Assembly: GCF_034064985.1 (NCBI RefSeq)
Contig: NZ_CP139249.1
Span: 3,814,889 to 3,878,888, forward strand
Source of the DNA: Acinetobacter pittii
GTDB lineage: Bacteria > Pseudomonadota > Gammaproteobacteria > Pseudomonadales > Moraxellaceae
Reading direction: 5' to 3'
DNA: 64,000 bases
The number at the start of each line of letters is the position of its first letter. The stretch's first letter is position 1. Positions 17,698 through 32,283 of the stretch are shown one piece after another. A program made the position numbers and the translations under genes. The notes below the pieces were generated by a model. That model saw nothing but the letters and a program-made list of their open reading frames with translations, ran no database searches and was not told the DNA's origin.

Positions 17698-18262
17698 AGA
17701 AATGGTTTTGATAAAGAGCTAGGAGTTTCTGAGCGCCTAACAATAAATTTTCTTCCCAATCCAAATGTGCAGTGTCATCTGCCCCATCAGTAATATACTT
17801 CACAGAAATTAATCGTACACCTAACTTATGGCACACTTTAGCTAAAGCATAGCCTTCCATATCAACCACATCACAAGCTACTTTTGGCTGACCTGTTTCA
17901 AATGAATCACCTGTTCCACATACTGCTTTTGGCAAATCAATAAAATGTGGTTGAAGATGAATCTCTGCCGCCAAATGATCATCTAACGGCGTTACACCTA
18001 CTTCAAAACCTAGGGGTGAAACATCCATATCCCGTTGTACAAAAGTTTTTACTTCGACTAAATCATGTCGATTAAATGCAGAGCTTCCCGCTGTACCTAG
18101 GTTAATTAAAGTTTTACAGCCAGTTTTTTGAATAACTTCAAATGCTTTAAAGGCAGCATTAATCTTACCAATACCACTGTAATGGACTTCAACACCTGCT
18201 TGTTCAAATAAACCCTTAGATTCATTAGGAAGCGCCATAATTAAAGCAATATCAGTGTTCAT
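17696..18262 (-). CDS. nucleosidase of the MTA/SAH nucleosidase (phosphorylase) family
   Basis: This 188-residue protein of the nucleoside phosphorylase/nucleosidase fold is shorter than E. coli MtnN (232). Signatures: IALIMALPNES (base-contact N-terminus), YSGIGKINAAF, INLGTAGS (phosphate/ribose loop), and DMEGYALAKVCHKLGV with the catalytic region YITDGADD near the C-terminus. It likely hydrolyses 5'-methylthioadenosine or S-adenosylhomocysteine or a related nucleoside. The MEGYA glutamate and the GTGDSF segment are retained. Because of the short length I leave the symbol empty. It converges on a TetR gene and lies downstream of the SSU1/TehA-like gene on the same strand. Confidence 0.8.
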   Translation of the reverse strand: MNTDIALIMALPNESKGLFEQAGVEVHYSGIGKINAAFKAFEVIQKTGCKTLINLGTAGSSAFNRHDLVEVKTFVQRDMDVSPLGFEVGVTPLDDHLAAEIHLQPHFIDLPKAVCGTGDSFETGQPKVACDVVDMEGYALAKVCHKLGVRLISVKYITDGADDTAHLDWEENLLLGAQKLLALYQNHF

Positions 18263-18311
18263 TCAAAAAGCTCAAATCAAAATTAAATAAGTTAGAAAAT
18301 AAGTATAAATC

Positions 18312-18337
18312 AGGTGCAAAAGCTTTTTGCACCTTTT
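18312..18337. terminator. possible terminator after exporter gene
   Basis: AGGTGCAAAA / TTTTTGCACCT hairpin. The T-run is better on the plus strand than on the minus strand, where the exporter gene would need it, so function is uncertain. Confidence 0.45.
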
Positions 18338-18342
18338 CATCA

Positions 18343-19476
18343 TTACTGCACTTTTTGTTGTAAAGCGATTAAACACGGTGAGAAGAACAGTTGACCACTA
18401 TATGCGCCTGCAAGTGTTTTCTTCATTACCACGCCCCACATTGCCAATAATAAAAGACTCAACGCCACAGCAACGTATTGTAAAAATACAACTTCAACCT
18501 GATGTCCTAAGTTAAATAGTGCAAGAATAAATACACCTAATGGAAAGGTTAAGCCCCACCAGCCTAAATTAAATGGAATACCTGTTTTTGCATGACGAAG
18601 TGTTGTTAAAATCGCAAGACCGAGCCACCATAAACCGAAGCCTAAAAGCACGAGACTACCTACAACTCCTAAAGCTTGAAAGACATTAGCAAATTGTTCA
18701 AATTCTACATGTGGAGTCACTCTTTGTGCCTGCTGCCCTAGTAACAATAAACCTAATGCACCTGTACCAATCGGGCCTAAAGAGAGCCAGCTAGAAATGG
18801 CGACTTCTTTTTCAGGTAGCTGATGCAAAGCCATACGTAACATTAAAATTGTCAAAATAGCGAATGCGGGTAAAACAGAAATCCCCCAAAGTATGTAGCC
18901 CGCCATTAATAAATGAAAGCTATGCAAATCTGCTGGTAAATGTCCAACTAACATGCCCGCAGAACTTGCTGCGACTTCACAGGCAACCACTGGTAATAGC
19001 CAGATTGCAGTCATGGTATGTAGCTGATGGTTCTGACGACTAAACATACAAAATGGCACGATCCACGCAATAGCCAGTGCTAAAAAGACATCGATGTACC
19101 ATAAAGCTTGGGCGATATGGATTGCGACTTCACCGTAAAGCCCAACACCAAAGCTTAGAAACCCGTTTAATATCGTTGCGAGCCCCATCGGGATAGCCCC
19201 TAAAAACAAGCTCATATTTGGATGGTTAAATATTTGCTTCGCTTCATGAGGAAAAAGAAACCACCGCAATAAATAAAGAACTGAAAAAACACTGAACAAA
19301 ATAATATTAAATTGCCATAACAAAGTTGCTAGCGTGAATAAAAATGATTGAGCAAATGGTAGCTGGATTAAAATCATACTAACCACGCCAGTGCCCATAG
19401 TCGCTGTAAACCAATTTGGAGTAAAATGCCGTATGACATCTTTGCTATGATCTAATTGGTAAAAGGGTTTTTTCAT
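18343..19476 (-). CDS. TDT-family exporter (SSU1/TehA/Mae1 type)
   Basis: This 377-residue integral membrane protein has about ten hydrophobic spans and belongs to the tellurite-resistance/dicarboxylate (TDT, SLAC1-fold) family. The N-terminal HFTPNWFTATMGTGVVS motif is that of the sulfite-pump SSU1 and Mae1 branch rather than of TehA. Family members export sulfite or dicarboxylates as anion channels. The sulfonate operon 1.6 kb away generates sulfite, so a sulfite-efflux job is plausible but inferred. It is a single gene, divergent from ribF with 207 bp between the starts. Confidence 0.82.
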   Translation of the reverse strand: MKKPFYQLDHSKDVIRHFTPNWFTATMGTGVVSMILIQLPFAQSFLFTLATLLWQFNIILFSVFSVLYLLRWFLFPHEAKQIFNHPNMSLFLGAIPMGLATILNGFLSFGVGLYGEVAIHIAQALWYIDVFLALAIAWIVPFCMFSRQNHQLHTMTAIWLLPVVACEVAASSAGMLVGHLPADLHSFHLLMAGYILWGISVLPAFAILTILMLRMALHQLPEKEVAISSWLSLGPIGTGALGLLLLGQQAQRVTPHVEFEQFANVFQALGVVGSLVLLGFGLWWLGLAILTTLRHAKTGIPFNLGWWGLTFPLGVFILALFNLGHQVEVVFLQYVAVALSLLLLAMWGVVMKKTLAGAYSGQLFFSPCLIALQQKVQ

Positions 19477-19683
19477 CTTGGTTCTCTAATCAAAGAGTGG
19501 ATAAAGATATAGTAGAGCAAACTATTAATAAGAAAAATTGATTTATTTTTATTTAATTCATCAATATTTTAGATATGAAGATATTCATATTGAAAAATAA
19601 CTGAGTAAAAACACAACAACAAGACGAATCTGTGAGATTATGGCAATATATAGCCCTTGCAAAAATAGCCATATTTTAAGTTC

Positions 19684-20685
19684 ATGAAACTGCTTCGTCT
19701 TAATGCGTTATCACCCAATTTTCAGTTACCTCAAACAGCGGTAACTATTGGTAATTTTGATGGTGTCCATTTAGGTCACCAAGCGATGATTGCGCAACTC
19801 AAAAAAATTGCTGCAGCACAAGGCTTAAAAACATTGGTCATGATTTTTGAGCCACAACCTCTTGAGTTCTTTAAAGGTTACGATGCTCCTCCTCGTATTA
19901 ACTCATTACGAGAAAAAGTCGAATATCTAACTGAGCTTGGCGTTGACTATATTGCGGTTGCTAAATTTGATCAGCATTTCCGTAGTATGAGCGCGTCTGA
20001 GTTTGCAGATTTATTAAAAGATAAACTAAATGCTCAGGCTTTGGTTTTAGGGGATGATTTTCATTTCGGCAAAGACCGTCAAGGTAACAGCGAATTTCTA
20101 AAGAATTACGGTTTTCAAGTCACAAATTTACATACCATTGAACTTGAAGGTGAACGCGTCAGTTCAACCCGTATTCGCCAAGTACTTCAAGTGGGTAATC
20201 TCGCTTTAGCAGCTAAATTATTAGGCCGTCCGTACAGTATTACCGGACGTGTCCAATATGGCGATCAAATTGGACGAACTCTGGATTTTCCAACCATTAA
20301 TGTTCGTCTCAACCGCCACAAACCTTGTTTAAACGGTATTTATGGCGTTGAAGTCATTTGCGAAACGACTTCTCTCACTGAAAAAGTGCGCCAAGAAACA
20401 CCAGAGAAACTGGGAATTGCCGGATATCATGAAAATAGCCTCTATGGTGCAGGTCATGTCGGTACACGTCCCGCCATTCAGCAAGAACATCCAGAATGGA
20501 GATTAGAAGTACATTTCCCTGATGTTTCTGCTAATCTGTATGGCTTATTTATGCGGGTGACTTTTCTTCACTATCTTCATGGTGAATTGAACTACCCTTC
20601 GCTTGAAGCACTTAAGGCTGGAATTGATAATGACGTGCAACAGTTACGACAATACCGTAACGACACGACACAATTTCCTTTTTAA
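19684..20685 (+). CDS. ribF: bifunctional riboflavin kinase / FAD synthetase
   Basis: This 333-residue RibF has an N-terminal FAD synthetase (nucleotidyltransferase) domain with GNFDGVHLGHQ (about 23-33, HxGH-type motif) and RISSTR-like SSTRIR near 162. The C-terminal flavokinase domain has the RTLDFPTINV segment (GRTLDFPT). It converts riboflavin to FMN and FMN to FAD. Its order with ileS and lspA downstream is the common gammaproteobacterial arrangement. The insertion around residues 235-270 is rich in charged residues and makes it slightly longer than E. coli RibF (313). Confidence 0.96.
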   Translation: MKLLRLNALSPNFQLPQTAVTIGNFDGVHLGHQAMIAQLKKIAAAQGLKTLVMIFEPQPLEFFKGYDAPPRINSLREKVEYLTELGVDYIAVAKFDQHFRSMSASEFADLLKDKLNAQALVLGDDFHFGKDRQGNSEFLKNYGFQVTNLHTIELEGERVSSTRIRQVLQVGNLALAAKLLGRPYSITGRVQYGDQIGRTLDFPTINVRLNRHKPCLNGIYGVEVICETTSLTEKVRQETPEKLGIAGYHENSLYGAGHVGTRPAIQQEHPEWRLEVHFPDVSANLYGLFMRVTFLHYLHGELNYPSLEALKAGIDNDVQQLRQYRNDTTQFPF

Positions 20686-20747
20686 TTCGAATTTTGATTG
20701 TAAAACATGTCAGCTCCCAAGCTGATTAAAACTGGATGAAAACTTGC

Positions 20748-23585
20748 ATGAGCGATAAGCAAACTCCTGAGAATGCAGTGGACTACAAAGCCACGCTAAA
20801 CCTGCCGGATACTCAATTTGCAATGAAAGCAAATTTGGCAGTACGTGAAGTGAAATGGTTAGAAGAGTGGTATACCGACAACATTTATCAGCAGATTCGT
20901 GCATCGCGTATTGGCAAGAAAAAATATATTTTGCATGATGGCCCTCCATATGCGAACGGTACAATTCACTTGGGTCATGCGGTCAATAAAGTACTCAAAG
21001 ACGTTATTGTAAAAAGCCGTACACTTTCAGGTTTTGATGCACCATATGTTCCAGGTTGGGACTGTCATGGCTTGCCAATCGAACTAAAAGTTGAAGAGAA
21101 AGTAGGTAAAGTGGGCGAAAAAGTTGACGCGGCAACTTTCCGTAAACTTTGCCGCGAATATGCGCTAAAACAAATTGATTTACAACGTACTGACTTTAAA
21201 CGTCTTGGTATTTTAGGTGATTGGGATAATCCTTATCTCACCATGAATTACAAACAAGAAGCCGATATCGTTCGTGCTCTAGGTCTCATCCAGAAAAATG
21301 GCCATATCCAACCAGGCTTAAAGCCAGTGAACTGGTGTATGGACTGTGGTTCAGCTCTTGCTGAAGCAGAAGTTGAATACGAAGATAAAAAATCTGACGC
21401 AATTGATGTTGGTTTTGGCGTTGTTGATCTTAAAGATTTAAGTGCCCGTTTAAACGTAGAAGTTCAAGATCCAACTGATATCGTGATCTGGACGACTACA
21501 CCATGGACATTACCAGCTAACCAAGCCGTTGCGTTGCATGCCGAAATTGAATATCAATTGGTACAAGTATCTACTGAGCGCGGTAAGCAAAACTTCATTC
21601 TTGCTAAAGACTTAGTTGCTTCAGCAATCGAACGCTATAAGCTTGAAAACCCAGTTGTTTTAGCTGACTTTACAGGTTCAGCTCTTGAAAACCTTACCCT
21701 GCAACACCCTTTACTTACTGATCGTCAAGTTCCAGTTATTTTGGGTGAACACGTTATTGCAACAAGCGGTACAGGTGCAGTACACACAGCGCCTGGCCAT
21801 GGTGCAGACGACTATAAGGTAGGTCTTCAATATAACCTTAAAGTAGACAATCCAGTCGGTGGTAACGGGGTTTATTTACCAACTGCTCCAATCTACGCTG
21901 GTGAACACATCTATAAAGCTAATCCAAAGATTATTGAAGCTTTAGGTGCTGTAGGCCGTTTATGGGCTCATCAGCCAATTAAACATAGCTACCCACACTG
22001 TTGGCGCCATAAGACTCCAATTATTTTCCGTGCTACACCACAATGGTTCATTAGCATGGATCAAAAAGGGTTACGTGAAGGTGCGCTTAATGCCATTGAA
22101 AATGATATCGAGTTTGTACCGAACTGGGGTAAAAACCGCATTGAATCAATGATCGAAGGTCGTCCGGACTGGTGTATCTCACGTCAACGTACTTGGGGTG
22201 TTCCAATTCCTTTCTTCGTTCATAAAGATACGAATGAATTACACCCTCGTACACCTGAACTCATCGAAGAAGTTGCTCAACTGATCGAACAAGAAGGTAT
22301 CGAAGCATGGTTCAAACGTGAAGCAAAAGACTTCATAGGTGAAGATGCTGAACAATACAACGCCGTTCGCGATACGCTTGATGTATGGTTCGACTCTGGT
22401 ACAACACATTACGCTGTACTTGAGCAACGTGAAGAATTAGAAAGCCCTGCTGATTTATATTTAGAGGGCTCAGACCAACACCGTGGTTGGTTCCAATCTT
22501 CTTTATTAACGTCTATGGCAATTCACAATCGTGCGCCATATAAAGCCTTGTTAACTCATGGTTTTACCGTTGATGAAAATGGCCGTAAATTGTCGAAATC
22601 TTTAGGCAACTATATTCCGCTTGAAGAAATCATCAAACAGCTTGGTGCCGATGGTTTACGCCTATATGTAGCTTCTAGTGACTACCGTTATGAAATCGCA
22701 GCATCAAAAGAAATCTTTAGCCGTGTAAGTGATAGCTACCGTCGTATTCGTAATACTCTACGCTTCTTGCTTGCGAACCTAAATGGTTTCAAACCAAGTA
22801 CTGATGCTCTGGACGTAGATGACCTTATCGCTCTAGATCAATACATCTTACAACGTGCGAATGAAGTACAACAAACTATTATCACTGCCTATGAAGAAAT
22901 GAACTTCCATGTGGTGTGTAGTGCGTTAACAAGCTTCTGTATTAATGACTTAGGTGGTTTCTACCTAGATATTATCAAAGACCGTCAATACACTACTAAA
23001 GCAGATTCTCAGGCACGTCGTTCTGCACAAACAGCGCTTTATCATATTGTTCAAGCATTTATCCGTTGGATGAGCCCAATCCTAAGCTTTACCGCTCAAG
23101 AAGCTTGGCCATTGATTCCAGAACAAACTGAAAAGTATGTATTTACTTCAGAATGGTATGACTTGCCTGTTTCATCAAAAGCAAACTTGCTTTCTGAAGA
23201 AGATTGGCAAACATTGATTAGCGTAAAATCTGCAGTAAATAAACAGATTGAAGCAGCGCGTAACGCTAAACTTGTCGGCAGTAATCTTTCAGCCAAAGTT
23301 GAACTTTGGGCAAGTGAATCATTACAAACAGTTTTAAACCAACTGGCTGATGAACTCCGTTTTGTTCTTATTACTTCGCAAGTAGTAGTACATCCATTTG
23401 CTGAGCAAGGTGAAGCAACTGAAATGGAAGGCTTACGTGTACAAATATCTGCAGCTGAAGGTGAAAAATGTGCACGTTGCTGGCACGTTCTTCCAGATGT
23501 AAATACACATGCCGATCATCCTGGTTTATGTGGTCGTTGTATTGTGAACGTCACTGGTCGTGGCGAAGTGAGAAAATATGCCTAA
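20748..23585 (+). CDS. ileS: isoleucyl-tRNA synthetase
   Basis: This 945-residue class I synthetase has the HIGH-type motif HLGH (in [13 protein letters not shown]), a CP1 editing domain with [12 protein letters not shown], the KMSKS motif as KLSKS ([10 protein letters not shown]), and a C-terminal zinc knuckle CARCWH...CGRC. It charges tRNA-Ile and edits valine. The ATG at 20748 ([20 protein letters not shown]) fits the family; an ATG 12 bases upstream is possible. Its 3' end overlaps lspA by 8 bases. A tRNA-Ile gene is in the rRNA operon at 29.5 kb. Confidence 0.97.
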   Translation: MSDKQTPENAVDYKATLNLPDTQFAMKANLAVREVKWLEEWYTDNIYQQIRASRIGKKKYILHDGPPYANGTIHLGHAVNKVLKDVIVKSRTLSGFDAPYVPGWDCHGLPIELKVEEKVGKVGEKVDAATFRKLCREYALKQIDLQRTDFKRLGILGDWDNPYLTMNYKQEADIVRALGLIQKNGHIQPGLKPVNWCMDCGSALAEAEVEYEDKKSDAIDVGFGVVDLKDLSARLNVEVQDPTDIVIWTTTPWTLPANQAVALHAEIEYQLVQVSTERGKQNFILAKDLVASAIERYKLENPVVLADFTGSALENLTLQHPLLTDRQVPVILGEHVIATSGTGAVHTAPGHGADDYKVGLQYNLKVDNPVGGNGVYLPTAPIYAGEHIYKANPKIIEALGAVGRLWAHQPIKHSYPHCWRHKTPIIFRATPQWFISMDQKGLREGALNAIENDIEFVPNWGKNRIESMIEGRPDWCISRQRTWGVPIPFFVHKDTNELHPRTPELIEEVAQLIEQEGIEAWFKREAKDFIGEDAEQYNAVRDTLDVWFDSGTTHYAVLEQREELESPADLYLEGSDQHRGWFQSSLLTSMAIHNRAPYKALLTHGFTVDENGRKLSKSLGNYIPLEEIIKQLGADGLRLYVASSDYRYEIAASKEIFSRVSDSYRRIRNTLRFLLANLNGFKPSTDALDVDDLIALDQYILQRANEVQQTIITAYEEMNFHVVCSALTSFCINDLGGFYLDIIKDRQYTTKADSQARRSAQTALYHIVQAFIRWMSPILSFTAQEAWPLIPEQTEKYVFTSEWYDLPVSSKANLLSEEDWQTLISVKSAVNKQIEAARNAKLVGSNLSAKVELWASESLQTVLNQLADELRFVLITSQVVVHPFAEQGEATEMEGLRVQISAAEGEKCARCWHVLPDVNTHADHPGLCGRCIVNVTGRGEVRKYA

Positions 23586-24108
23586 TTCACAAGCTAAAAA
23601 AGGCTTATTCCAGTTTTATCCACATAATCTGATTTGGCTTGGACTTTCTATCCTTGCCATTGTATTGGATCAATGGACAAAATGGATTGCAAGTACACAT
23701 CTCAACTATGCAGATCCTGTACCGGTACTTCCATTTTTAAACTGGACACTATTACATAACTATGGTGCAGCTTTTAGCTTTTTATCAGATGCTGGAGGAT
23801 GGCAACGCTATTTCTTCACATCTCTGGCAGGCTTAGTTTCAATCCTTTTTGTATTTTGGTTAATGCGTATGCCTAAAAAAATGGTGGTGCTACCTGTAGC
23901 TATCGCTTTAATTTTAGGTGGAGCATTAGGTAATTTAATTGACCGTATTACTCTAGGATATGTGGTCGATTTCATTCATGTTTATTACCAAAATCATCAC
24001 TTTCCAGCTTTTAATATTGCGGACAGTGCCATTACTCTAGGTACAATTTTGCTACTCATCGATACATTCTTCCTTGAGAAGCAACGTAACCAAAATTCGG
24101 ATGCATAA
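23578..24108 (+). CDS. lspA: lipoprotein signal peptidase (signal peptidase II)
   Basis: This 176-residue inner-membrane aspartic peptidase has four hydrophobic spans. Catalytic aspartates lie in GNLIDR (about 121-126) and FNIADSAI (about 144-151). It cuts prolipoproteins before the lipidated cysteine, so it serves the many lipoproteins in this window. It starts inside the ileS 3' end (8-base overlap), and fkpB follows 1 bp after its stop, making a tight ileS-lspA-fkpB operon. Confidence 0.97.
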   Translation: MPNSQAKKGLFQFYPHNLIWLGLSILAIVLDQWTKWIASTHLNYADPVPVLPFLNWTLLHNYGAAFSFLSDAGGWQRYFFTSLAGLVSILFVFWLMRMPKKMVVLPVAIALILGGALGNLIDRITLGYVVDFIHVYYQNHHFPAFNIADSAITLGTILLLIDTFFLEKQRNQNSDA

Positions 24109-24109
24109 T

Positions 24110-24592
24110 ATGACCGAAATTATTCAACCTAACGAAGAAATTCGTATTACTGATGGTTCTAAAGTCGACCTACACTTTTCTGTTGCTCTTGAAAATGGTG
24201 TAGAAATTGACAATACACGTAGCCGTGAAGAACCTGTTAGCTTAACTATTGGAGACGGTAACTTATTACCAGGTTTTGAGAAAGCCCTTCTTGGCTTACG
24301 TGCAGGTGATCGACGTACTGTACATCTACCACCAGAAGATGCTTTTGGTCCATGGAATCCGGAAAATATTCAAACTTTTGATACGGTTAAATTTGAACAA
24401 CGACCTATTCCTGGTCACATGATCGAGTTTGAAGATAAAGCAAAAGCAACTTTATTTGGTGTCGTGAAATCAGTGAATGATGATATTACTGAAATTGATT
24501 TCAACCACCCTTTAGCTGGCAAAAATATTACTTTTGAAGTAGAGATATTCAAAGTGACTCCAGCTGGCCAGCAAGGCATTAAACTCATGTAA
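24110..24592 (+). CDS. fkpB: FKBP-type peptidyl-prolyl isomerase (SlpA)
   Basis: This 160-residue SlpA/FkpB-type cytoplasmic peptidyl-prolyl isomerase has no signal peptide. The FKBP core includes VDLHFSVALENG, LLPGFEKALLGLRAGDRRTVHLPPEDAFG and the insert-in-flap chaperone segment before HPLAGKNITFEVEI. The ATG at 24110 follows the lspA stop by 1 bp; earlier in-frame starts lie inside lspA and add non-family sequence. It usually sits behind lspA and before ispH; here ispH does not follow and a terminator does. Confidence 0.93.
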   Translation: MTEIIQPNEEIRITDGSKVDLHFSVALENGVEIDNTRSREEPVSLTIGDGNLLPGFEKALLGLRAGDRRTVHLPPEDAFGPWNPENIQTFDTVKFEQRPIPGHMIEFEDKAKATLFGVVKSVNDDITEIDFNHPLAGKNITFEVEIFKVTPAGQQGIKLM

Positions 24593-24594
24593 AT

Positions 24595-24625
24595 AAAAAA
24601 AGCCCTCTGAATGAGGGCTTTTTTA
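24595..24625 (+). terminator. terminator of ileS-lspA-fkpB operon
   Basis: AAAAAGCCCTC(T) / GAGGGCTTTTTT, loop TGAAT, three bases past the fkpB stop. Confidence 0.88.
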
Positions 24626-24730
24626 TAATTTAATTTTTATTAGTGACATAAAAATCCTTACAAATTCTATATTCTCTCCTACCTATATAATGAATTAAGT
24701 TATAAAGATAAAAACTCTTAGGAAAAATAC

Positions 24731-25273
24731 ATGCTGGTCTATATTATCGTAGGAAGTGTTCGTGAAGGACGTACAGCAATTAAAGTTGCCAATTGGCTAG
24801 AATCCACAATTCCATCATTTAATCTAGAAGATTTTCAGACAGAAGTAATTGATTTAAAAGAGTGGAATTTACCGTTATTTTCAGGCTCTCACCCACCCGC
24901 TACCGGGATTTATGATCAACCTAAACAACAAGAATGGGCAGACAAAATTGCTCAAGCAGACGCATTTATCTTTATTAGCCCAGAATACAACCATGGTTAC
25001 AGCCCAGCTTTAAAAAATGCACTTGATTATGTCGGTAAGGAATGGGGGGGTAAACCTGCTGCATTTATTGGCTATGGTTCAACAAATGGCTCTCGATCTA
25101 TTAGCCAAATACGTCAAGTCACCTCAAGTTTAAGTATCATTGACCCAAACGCTGTTATAGAAATTCGGGATATATTTAAGCGCAATAAAGATGAAAAATT
25201 CGAAGCTAATGAGTTTGAAGTAAAAGGACTTCAATCCATTGTTGAGAAACTACAGAAATATCATTTGTCTTAA
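24731..25273 (+). CDS. NADPH-dependent FMN reductase
   Basis: This 180-residue flavodoxin-like reductase has the FMN phosphate loop GSVREGRTAIKVA (about 8-20) and the family motif ISPEYNHGYSPALKNALDYVG (about 82-102), as in ChrR/YieF/azoreductase-type enzymes. It would reduce FMN or quinones with NADPH. It is monocistronic, between a terminator and a bidirectional terminator. It could supply reduced FMN to the SsuD monooxygenase encoded 10 kb away, but it reads as a general YieF-type enzyme rather than as SsuE, so that link is speculative. Confidence 0.87.
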   Translation: MLVYIIVGSVREGRTAIKVANWLESTIPSFNLEDFQTEVIDLKEWNLPLFSGSHPPATGIYDQPKQQEWADKIAQADAFIFISPEYNHGYSPALKNALDYVGKEWGGKPAAFIGYGSTNGSRSISQIRQVTSSLSIIDPNAVIEIRDIFKRNKDEKFEANEFEVKGLQSIVEKLQKYHLS

Positions 25274-25280
25274 ATTGAAC

Positions 25281-25314
25281 AAAAGGCCTCTTTTCGAAAC
25301 AAAAGAGGCCTTTT
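25281..25314. terminator. bidirectional terminator
   Basis: Perfect 14-bp stem AAAAGGCCTCTTTT / AAAAGAGGCCTTTT (loop CGAAAC) between the convergent FMN reductase and ankyrin genes. Confidence 0.9.
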
Positions 25315-25318
25315 AATT

Positions 25319-25630
25319 TTACAAACTTTTTAAATAATTCACTACATCAGTATTACCAGCCATTTCTGCAAGCTCTAATGCGGTATATTCACTCTTATAA
25401 GCGACATGCGCACCTTTTTCAATTAAGAGTTGAACTATCTCTAAATGGTCATTTTCAGCAGCTGCTTGTAGAGCACTATATCCCTCATCATCTGTCTGGT
25501 TAGGATCTTCTCCATCTATTAATAATTCTTTTACTTGATCGATATCACCTAAAGATGCCCAATAAATCAATGCAGGCAAAGATAGCTCCTCATCATCTTC
25601 AGGTATAGGAGAGAAAGAATTAATTTTCAT
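25319..25630 (-). CDS. small ankyrin-repeat protein
   Basis: This 103-residue protein is made almost wholly of ankyrin repeats. Recognisable units are LPALIYWASLGDIDQVKELLIDG, GYSALQAAAENDHLEIVQLLIEKG and EYTALELAEMAGNTDVVNYL. There is no signal peptide, so it is probably cytoplasmic. Ankyrin repeats mediate protein contacts; the partner is not indicated. The start at 25630 (MKINSFSPIPEDDEE) is chosen over one 12 bases upstream. It is isolated between the rRNA operon terminator and a bidirectional terminator. Confidence 0.8.
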   Translation of the reverse strand: MKINSFSPIPEDDEELSLPALIYWASLGDIDQVKELLIDGEDPNQTDDEGYSALQAAAENDHLEIVQLLIEKGAHVAYKSEYTALELAEMAGNTDVVNYLKSL

Positions 25631-25776
25631 TGATGTGCCCAAAAATAAGAAATTTCAACATTATATTCATAGAATATAGCCAATATACAATTCTTACTTT
25701 GAATCTAAATTTTATTAAAAATCAAAATTTTTTATATTACCCGGGCAATAAAACTAACTTTAATATATTTTAGGCA

Positions 25777-25813
25777 TAAAAAAACACCCCCATTCATTGG
25801 AACGGGGGTGTTT
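25777..25813 (-). terminator. terminator of the rRNA operon
   Basis: AAACACCCCC / GGGGGTGTTT stem, with a T-run of seven on the minus strand, directly after the 5S gene. Confidence 0.9.
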
Positions 25814-25823
25814 AGAATAATGA

Positions 25824-25937
25824 GCTGGCGATGACTTACTCTCACATGGGTAACCCCACACTACCATCAGCGCTAAGAGGTTTCACTTCTGAGTTCGGGA
25901 AGGGATCAGGTGGTTCACTCTTGCTATGGTCGCCAGC
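25824..25937 (-). rRNA. rrf: 5S ribosomal RNA
   Basis: The minus strand reads GCTGGCGACCATAGC at the 5' end and closes with TCATCGCCAGC, so the terminal helix is complete. Internal GAACTCAGAAGTGAAAC is the universal 5S loop sequence. It is the last gene of the operon, about 185 bp after 23S. Length is about 114 nt. Confidence 0.95.
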
Positions 25938-26121
25938 ACAACTGTTTATGGATACTTGCTTCGTTTTATTCACTGTGTGATACGTTGCGTTTTCCAAATC
26001 TTTACAGACGGGCTGATTGAATCTGATTTTGTTCATTTTAGCTAAGCGTTTAACTAAATCAAGTTGCTTTGCATGTTTATGAATCGATTGATGCTTCACA
26101 TACAACTGCTTGGGTGTTGTA

Positions 26122-29011
<2,890 letters not shown>

Positions 29012-29373
29012 ATACAACCCCAAACAGTCGTCAACACCTACAAGTGAGTGTTGTCCGTGCGATTCTTCATCGCTACTATCTGTTGTCTGTGTACTTAAAC
29101 ACTGTACAGCTTCAATCTAAATTCATATACCAAAACGCTTGATTCAGTTAATTTGCTAGTTCTCAATCAACTCCAAGATCAGAATTACTTCCTCTCTTTT
29201 TGTTATTGAGTGAACAATTTATTTCAGACTCAATTTTGCCAATCTGTTAATGAATAAACATGCCTTCGTCAGGTCATGCTTAATACCGTGATACTTAAAT
29301 CACAGAAGTTAATAAACCAAGATCTTAAAATCTCTATTTACTAATTTCTGTAATCCGAACTTCTCTTAAGTTC

Positions 29374-29449
29374 TGGTGGAGACTAGGAGAGTCGAACTCC
29401 TGACCTCCTGCGTGCAAAGCAGGCGCTCTACCAACTAAGCTAAGTCCCC
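29374..29449 (-). tRNA. tRNA-Ala (TGC)
   Basis: A 76-nt cloverleaf on the minus strand: GGGGACT acceptor arm, D-arm AGCTTAGTTGGTAGAGC, anticodon loop CTTTGCACG (anticodon TGC) and T-loop GTTCGACTC, with an encoded CCA. It lies in the 16S-23S spacer. Confidence 0.96.
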
Positions 29450-29504
29450 AGCTTACATCATCAGTCATGTATCTTTTATCTATAACTTCAACTAGTCAAA
29501 GTCA

Positions 29505-29581
<77 letters not shown>

Positions 29582-29640
29582 TCAGATACATCTATGAAGA
29601 ACAACTTGTTGTGGATTCTTACCAATCGTCAATCTTTCGT

Positions 29641-31178
<1,538 letters not shown>

Positions 31179-31568
31179 AAATCATTTTGCACCTTATTAA
31201 AGACAAGGTGCCAATTCTGGCTCATCAATTACTGACTTAAATTTCGCTCAAATAAACTTCGAGTAATTTAAACCAATCAATCAATGAAAATTATTTCGAT
31301 TAATCAATCAGCAAAAATCCACACAAGTTGTTCTTCAATTCTCTTAATGATTTTTCTGCTCTTCGTCAGAGACAGAATTCAACGCAATACCAAGCTTTCA
31401 TCTTAACCCTGTAAGCTAAGATATTCTCGTGTATCGCGTCGGGATGAGTGCATTATAGGGAAAAAAAACTGGTACGCAAGCACTTTTATAAATATGCATG
31501 TTCGACCGGTTCTTTTTCAGCCAAAAAAAATCTCAAAAATACACAAACATATGATTTATATAGTTAAT
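31179..31568 (-). promoter_or_regulatory. rRNA operon promoter and leader
   Basis: On the minus strand a sigma-70 promoter has -35 TTGCGT (31474-31479), a 16-bp spacer containing a T-run, and -10 TATAAT (31452-31457). Transcription should start near 31445, giving a leader of about 265 nt before mature 16S. The leader is A+T-rich and should hold antitermination and RNase III processing signals that I did not resolve. Nothing else is seen between the promoter and the cyclophilin gene stop. Confidence 0.75.
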
Positions 31569-32126
31569 TTATTTTTTAAGAGTTTTAAACTTTATATCTA
31601 CTATCTTTATAGACTGTTTTGGTACGTTTTGATGCATGCCATAGTTTGATGTAGGGACCTGAACAATACGGTCAACCACATCCATTCCTTTAATTACTTT
31701 TCCAAAAACTGCATAACCAGGATTACCCGCAGAGCGATTTAAAAAATTATTATCTGCAACGTTTATGAAAAACTGACTAGTAGCTGAGTCAGGATTTGCT
31801 GTACGGGCCATTGCCAAAGTTCCTCGTGTGTTAGCAATTCCATTCCCAGCTTCATTTTTGATAGGTGCTCGCGTAGTCTTTTCCTGCATATTTGCAGTAA
31901 GTCCACCGCCCTGTACCATAAAACCAGGAATTACACGGTGAAATATCGTATCTTTATAAAAGCCTGACTTTATATAGTCTTTAAAATTCTTCACACTGTT
32001 TGGTGCTTTATCATCATAAAGTTGTATTTCAATATTGCCTACATTTGTTTGCATTTCAACTAAAGTGTCAGCCCATACTGAATGACTGCTTATACCCAAA
32101 CAACATAACATTAATAATTTTTTCAT
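31569..32126 (-). CDS. ppiA: periplasmic cyclophilin-type peptidyl-prolyl isomerase
   Basis: This 185-residue protein has a Sec signal peptide (MKKLLMLCCLGISSHSVWA) and a single cyclophilin domain. The active-site stretch FHRVIPGFMVQGGG (Arg and Phe of the catalytic pocket) and SQFFIN are intact. It catalyses cis-trans isomerisation of proline bonds in exported proteins. It is a PpiA-type enzyme of normal length. The gene is alone; the upstream 157 bp contains a parS-like site. Confidence 0.9.
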   Translation of the reverse strand: MKKLLMLCCLGISSHSVWADTLVEMQTNVGNIEIQLYDDKAPNSVKNFKDYIKSGFYKDTIFHRVIPGFMVQGGGLTANMQEKTTRAPIKNEAGNGIANTRGTLAMARTANPDSATSQFFINVADNNFLNRSAGNPGYAVFGKVIKGMDVVDRIVQVPTSNYGMHQNVPKQSIKIVDIKFKTLKK

Positions 32127-32251
32127 ATCTTCCTACAACAAAATGCCAAACTTAATAAATGATAAATTTAATCATCTATATAAAAGAATTCTAGTGAGTA
32201 TTTATTATCTTTTATTTAGTGCTTTATATTTTGGATTAAAGTATTAGTCCA

Positions 32252-32267
32252 CGTTCCACGTGAAACA
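32252..32267. promoter_or_regulatory. parS-like ParB-binding site, intergenic
   Basis: CGTTCCACGTGAAACA matches the parS consensus TGTTNCACGTGNAACA except for the first base. It lies between the esterase and cyclophilin genes, inside a longer imperfect inverted repeat (TTAGTCC...GGACTAA). Confidence 0.75.
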
Positions 32268-32283
32268 TGGACTAAGCTTTTAT

